Positions 61,904 through 64,000 of a DNA stretch of 64,000 nucleotides are shown here, piece by piece. This DNA is from G963674835 sp963674835 (GTDB lineage Bacteria > Planctomycetota > Planctomycetia > Pirellulales > Thermoguttaceae). The stretch's first letter is position 1, and every line of letters begins with the position of its first letter. The notes under the pieces were generated by a model that ran no database searches, was not told where the DNA came from, and saw nothing but the letters and a program-made list of their open reading frames with translations. Location: positions 1,054,001 to 1,118,000 of the forward strand of contig CAXXKC010000002.1 of the NCBI GenBank assembly GCA_963674835.2, written 5' to 3'. The position numbers and the translations under genes are program-made.

Positions 61904-63550
61904 ATGGATACGACGATGCGACGAAGGATTACGTCGATTGCCAGCGTGCTCTCGCTCGCACTGCTGGCTGTTTCTCTTTCTGCCGCCACGGCGCTTTCGC
62001 AAACAGCGGCCCCCTCTTCGCTGCAGTCGCTCGCAGTTGGCGATATGCTCCGCCGTGGGCAGCAGCTTGAGATCGAGCACCGTTGGAGCGAGGCCGTTGT
62101 TCATTACGAGGAGTCGCTTCGTCAATTCCCAAACAACGTCAGCCTTCAGCGAAGGTTCGACTTGACCCGCCTCCACTTCGACGTAGGGCGCCGCTACAAC
62201 GACACCAGCTTTCGCAACCTGCTCAGCCAACTCTCCTTTCAGCAGGCGGTCGAGCTCTACGGCGAGGTCATGCTCAAGATCCAGTCCCACTACGTCGAAT
62301 CGCCCCACTGGAAAGAGCTCGTCGAGCGAGGCACCAACAGCCTCGAGGTCGCCCTCAGCGAGCCCCTCTTCCTCAGTGCCAATACGGTGACCCAGGACGG
62401 GCAAACGATCGCCGCCTTTCGCCAGGAATTGCGAGGCGCCCTTGGGCCGATGGTCATTCAGTCGCGCGTCGATGCCGTCAATGCCGTCATGCTCGCCGCC
62501 CGATTGGGCCAACAACGCCTCGGCATGAAACCAAACGCCGTCGTCTTCGAATACACCTGCGGCGCTACCAACTCGCTCGATCCCTACACCGCCTACCTCA
62601 CCCCCTCGCAACTCAACGAAGTCTACTCGCAGATCGAGGGAAACTTCGTTGGACTGGGCGTTGAGTTGAAGGCCGACAACGGCGCGCTGCTCATCGTCCG
62701 TGTCATCACCGGTAGCCCCGCTCAGCGTGCCGGCATCGTCGCTGGCGACCGAATCACCGCCGTCGATGGCCAGCCTACCGCCGCCGTATCCACCGAACAG
62801 GCCGCCAACCTCCTCCAAGGCGAGGCCGGCACCCTGGCCAACCTCTCCCTGGCCGATCCGACCGGCAAGCCCCGCCAGCTGGCCGTGCGGCGCGAGCGGG
62901 TTGAGGTGCCCAGCGTCGATGAGGTCAAGATCCTCCCCTCCACCGATCACGTCGGCTACGTGCGTCTCACCTGCTTCCAGAAGAATACGACCCAAGAACT
63001 CGACAACGCCCTCTGGGCGCTCCATCGCGATGGCATGAAGAGTCTCATTGTCGATCTCCGCGGCAACCCGGGCGGATTGCTCGTCTCGGCCGTCGAGACT
63101 GCCGACCGCTTCCTCTCCCACGGCGTCATCGTCTCCACCCACGGCCGCGGCACCCAGGAAGACTTCACCTACTCCGCCCACGAGGCCGGTACTTGGCGCG
63201 TGCCGCTGGTCGTGCTCATCGATCAGGACAGTGCCAGTGCCGCCGAGATCTTCTCCGGCGCCATCCGCGATCACCACCGCGGAACGATCGTCGGCACCCG
63301 CAGCTACGGCAAGGGCTCCGTCCAGGGGATCTTTCCCCTCAACGTCACCGATGCTGGCGTGCGGCTCACAACCGCCAAGTTCTACTCGCCCAACGGCGCG
63401 CCCTACAGCGGCGTCGGCGTCGAGCCGACCATCGTGGTGCGACGCACCGCTCGCGCATCCAACGAACCCGGCCCCGCCCTCTCACGACCCGACGATGCCG
63501 TCCTCGATGCAGGCGTTCAGGCCGCGCAGCGACTCGTCGTGCAACGCTGA
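61904..63550 (+). CDS. C-terminal processing (S41) protease with PDZ domain
   Basis: 548 residues; an ATG four codons on is an alternative start. Seen: signal peptide (ITSIASVLSLALLAVSLSAATALSQ), a helical TPR-like N-terminal part (LEIEHRWSEAVVHYEESLRQ), a PDZ domain at about 240-330 (VGLGVELKADNGALLIVRVI then GSPAQRAGIVAGDRI), and the S41 core VDLRGNPGGLLVSAVETADR with DSASAAEIFSGAIRDH (catalytic Ser) and GTRSYGKGSVQ (catalytic Lys). Known: CtpA-type periplasmic proteases process C-termini. The strong promoter suggests steady expression. A sigma factor gene is convergent next to it. Confidence 0.92.
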   Translation: MDTTMRRRITSIASVLSLALLAVSLSAATALSQTAAPSSLQSLAVGDMLRRGQQLEIEHRWSEAVVHYEESLRQFPNNVSLQRRFDLTRLHFDVGRRYNDTSFRNLLSQLSFQQAVELYGEVMLKIQSHYVESPHWKELVERGTNSLEVALSEPLFLSANTVTQDGQTIAAFRQELRGALGPMVIQSRVDAVNAVMLAARLGQQRLGMKPNAVVFEYTCGATNSLDPYTAYLTPSQLNEVYSQIEGNFVGLGVELKADNGALLIVRVITGSPAQRAGIVAGDRITAVDGQPTAAVSTEQAANLLQGEAGTLANLSLADPTGKPRQLAVRRERVEVPSVDEVKILPSTDHVGYVRLTCFQKNTTQELDNALWALHRDGMKSLIVDLRGNPGGLLVSAVETADRFLSHGVIVSTHGRGTQEDFTYSAHEAGTWRVPLVVLIDQDSASAAEIFSGAIRDHHRGTIVGTRSYGKGSVQGIFPLNVTDAGVRLTTAKFYSPNGAPYSGVGVEPTIVVRRTARASNEPGPALSRPDDAVLDAGVQAAQRLVVQR

Positions 63551-63575
63551 ACGTCGCGCATCGTGCCCCTGGGCC

Positions 63576-64000
63576 TCACAGCAACGCGATGCTGCGCTCG
63601 TCGGCTGCCGCTCGCAGCCGATGCAGCGCTCGCGATTCAAGCTGCCGAATCCGCTCCTTCGAAACCCCCAGGTTCGCACCGATTTCCTTCAGCGTCTGCG
63701 GTTCTCGATCGCGGTCCAGCCCGAAACGCATCACGATGATCTCTTGCTCGCGACGGCTCAGGCAGTGGAGGATTCCTTCCACCTGCGCTTCGCGCTGCAA
63801 CTGCACGGTCTCCTGCTCCTGCTCGTCCGATCGCACGTCTTCCGTAGCCGAGAAGAACTCCTCCTGGCCCGTGCGAAAACGATCATTGTGCCGCAACTGG
63901 CCGGGAATGCTCCTCGCGAAGTTCTTCATGATGGCCCACGTCGCGTAGGTGCTGAACTTGTTCCCCCGCGAGTAGTCGAACTTCTCCACCGCGCGGATCA
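63576..64000 (-). CDS. Sigma-70 family RNA polymerase sigma factor, N-terminus beyond window
   Basis: Partial: 141 residues visible, the frame running off the right edge. Seen: region 2.3-2.4 IRAVEKFDYSRGNKFSTYAT WAIMKNFARSIP, then a short linker RHNDRFRTGQEEFFSATEDV in place of the usual region 3, and region 4 ILHCLSRREQEIIVMRFGLD with KEIGANLGVSKERIRQLESR ALHRL. The region 4.2 helix is close to the RpoD/SigA form. Known: planctomycetes carry several such factors. Inferred: a group 2/3 housekeeping-like or stress sigma. Assignment to a group needs the missing N-terminus. Confidence 0.9.
   Translation of the reverse strand, partial: IRAVEKFDYSRGNKFSTYATWAIMKNFARSIPGQLRHNDRFRTGQEEFFSATEDVRSDEQEQETVQLQREAQVEGILHCLSRREQEIIVMRFGLDRDREPQTLKEIGANLGVSKERIRQLESRALHRLRAAADERSIALL

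Noticed and set aside
1..64000. CRISPR arrays, insertion sequences, prophage, tRNA or rRNA genes
   Set aside because: No direct-repeat array, transposase, integrase, structural phage gene, tRNA cloverleaf or rRNA segment was recognised on either strand.

Overview
The window is a high-GC bacterial chromosome segment that almost certainly comes from a planctomycete (Pirellulales-like). The evidence is a type II secretion (Gsp) operon with giant secretin-type proteins, exported Ser/Pro/Gln-rich hypotheticals, a Cys-rich lipoprotein, a PEP-CTERM protein, a Ser/Thr kinase-FHA-ECF sigma cluster, sugar-degradation enzymes of the kind common in planctomycetes, and a planctomycete-style sigma-70 factor. 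The genus is inferred from gene content only. I see no rRNA, tRNA, CRISPR array, insertion sequence or prophage.

Layout. 1-15.4 kb: envelope/secretion accessory block. It holds a truncated multi-N-domain secretin-like protein, a GH43/GH32-type beta-propeller enzyme, a BON-domain protein (-), the secretin GspD with a lipoprotein behind it, then on the minus strand an EF-hand protein and a second multi-N-domain protein, followed by an LTxxQ exported protein. 15.7-25.3 kb: a compact gspE-F-G-H-I-J-K-L-M operon with start/stop overlaps; its last gene appears to fuse a GspM/PilO module to a GspC/PilP module. 25.4-34.3 kb: central metabolism, with two divergent phosphohexomutases, a thioredoxin-fold DUF255 protein, panB, an exported protein and GAPDH. 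34.3-43.7 kb: structured leader plus Cys-rich lipoprotein, a benzoylformate decarboxylase-like ThDP enzyme, a radical SAM protein, ilvC-ilvN, a membrane-anchored trypsin-like protease, a ribbon-helix-helix protein with a palindromic operator, and a CinA/PncC-NadD fusion. 44.0-50.1 kb: a co-directional signalling cluster (coiled-coil membrane protein, FHA protein, Ser/Thr kinase, membrane protein, ECF sigma, zinc-finger putative anti-sigma). 50.1-64 kb: a PEP-CTERM PhoPQ-activated-type esterase, a 2-hydroxyacid dehydrogenase, a sialidase-like enzyme, a sulfur module (sat, TSUP transporter, Rrf2 regulator), rhamnulokinase with an oxidoreductase, an S41 protease behind a strong promoter, and the end of a sigma-70 factor.

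How the parts may work together. The Gsp operon encodes the inner-membrane platform and pseudopilus. The upstream block supplies the secretin and two paralogous proteins that repeat secretin N domains but lack the barrel, so together they may build an unusually long periplasmic vestibule. Substrates could include the sugar-acting and PEP-CTERM exoproteins. Non-coding features include a 92-bp dispersed hairpin repeat in three copies (one fused to the start of a gene), paired CACAGCCG/CGGCTGTG hairpins, good sigma-70 promoters before gap, sat and the S41 protease, and several perfect palindromes.
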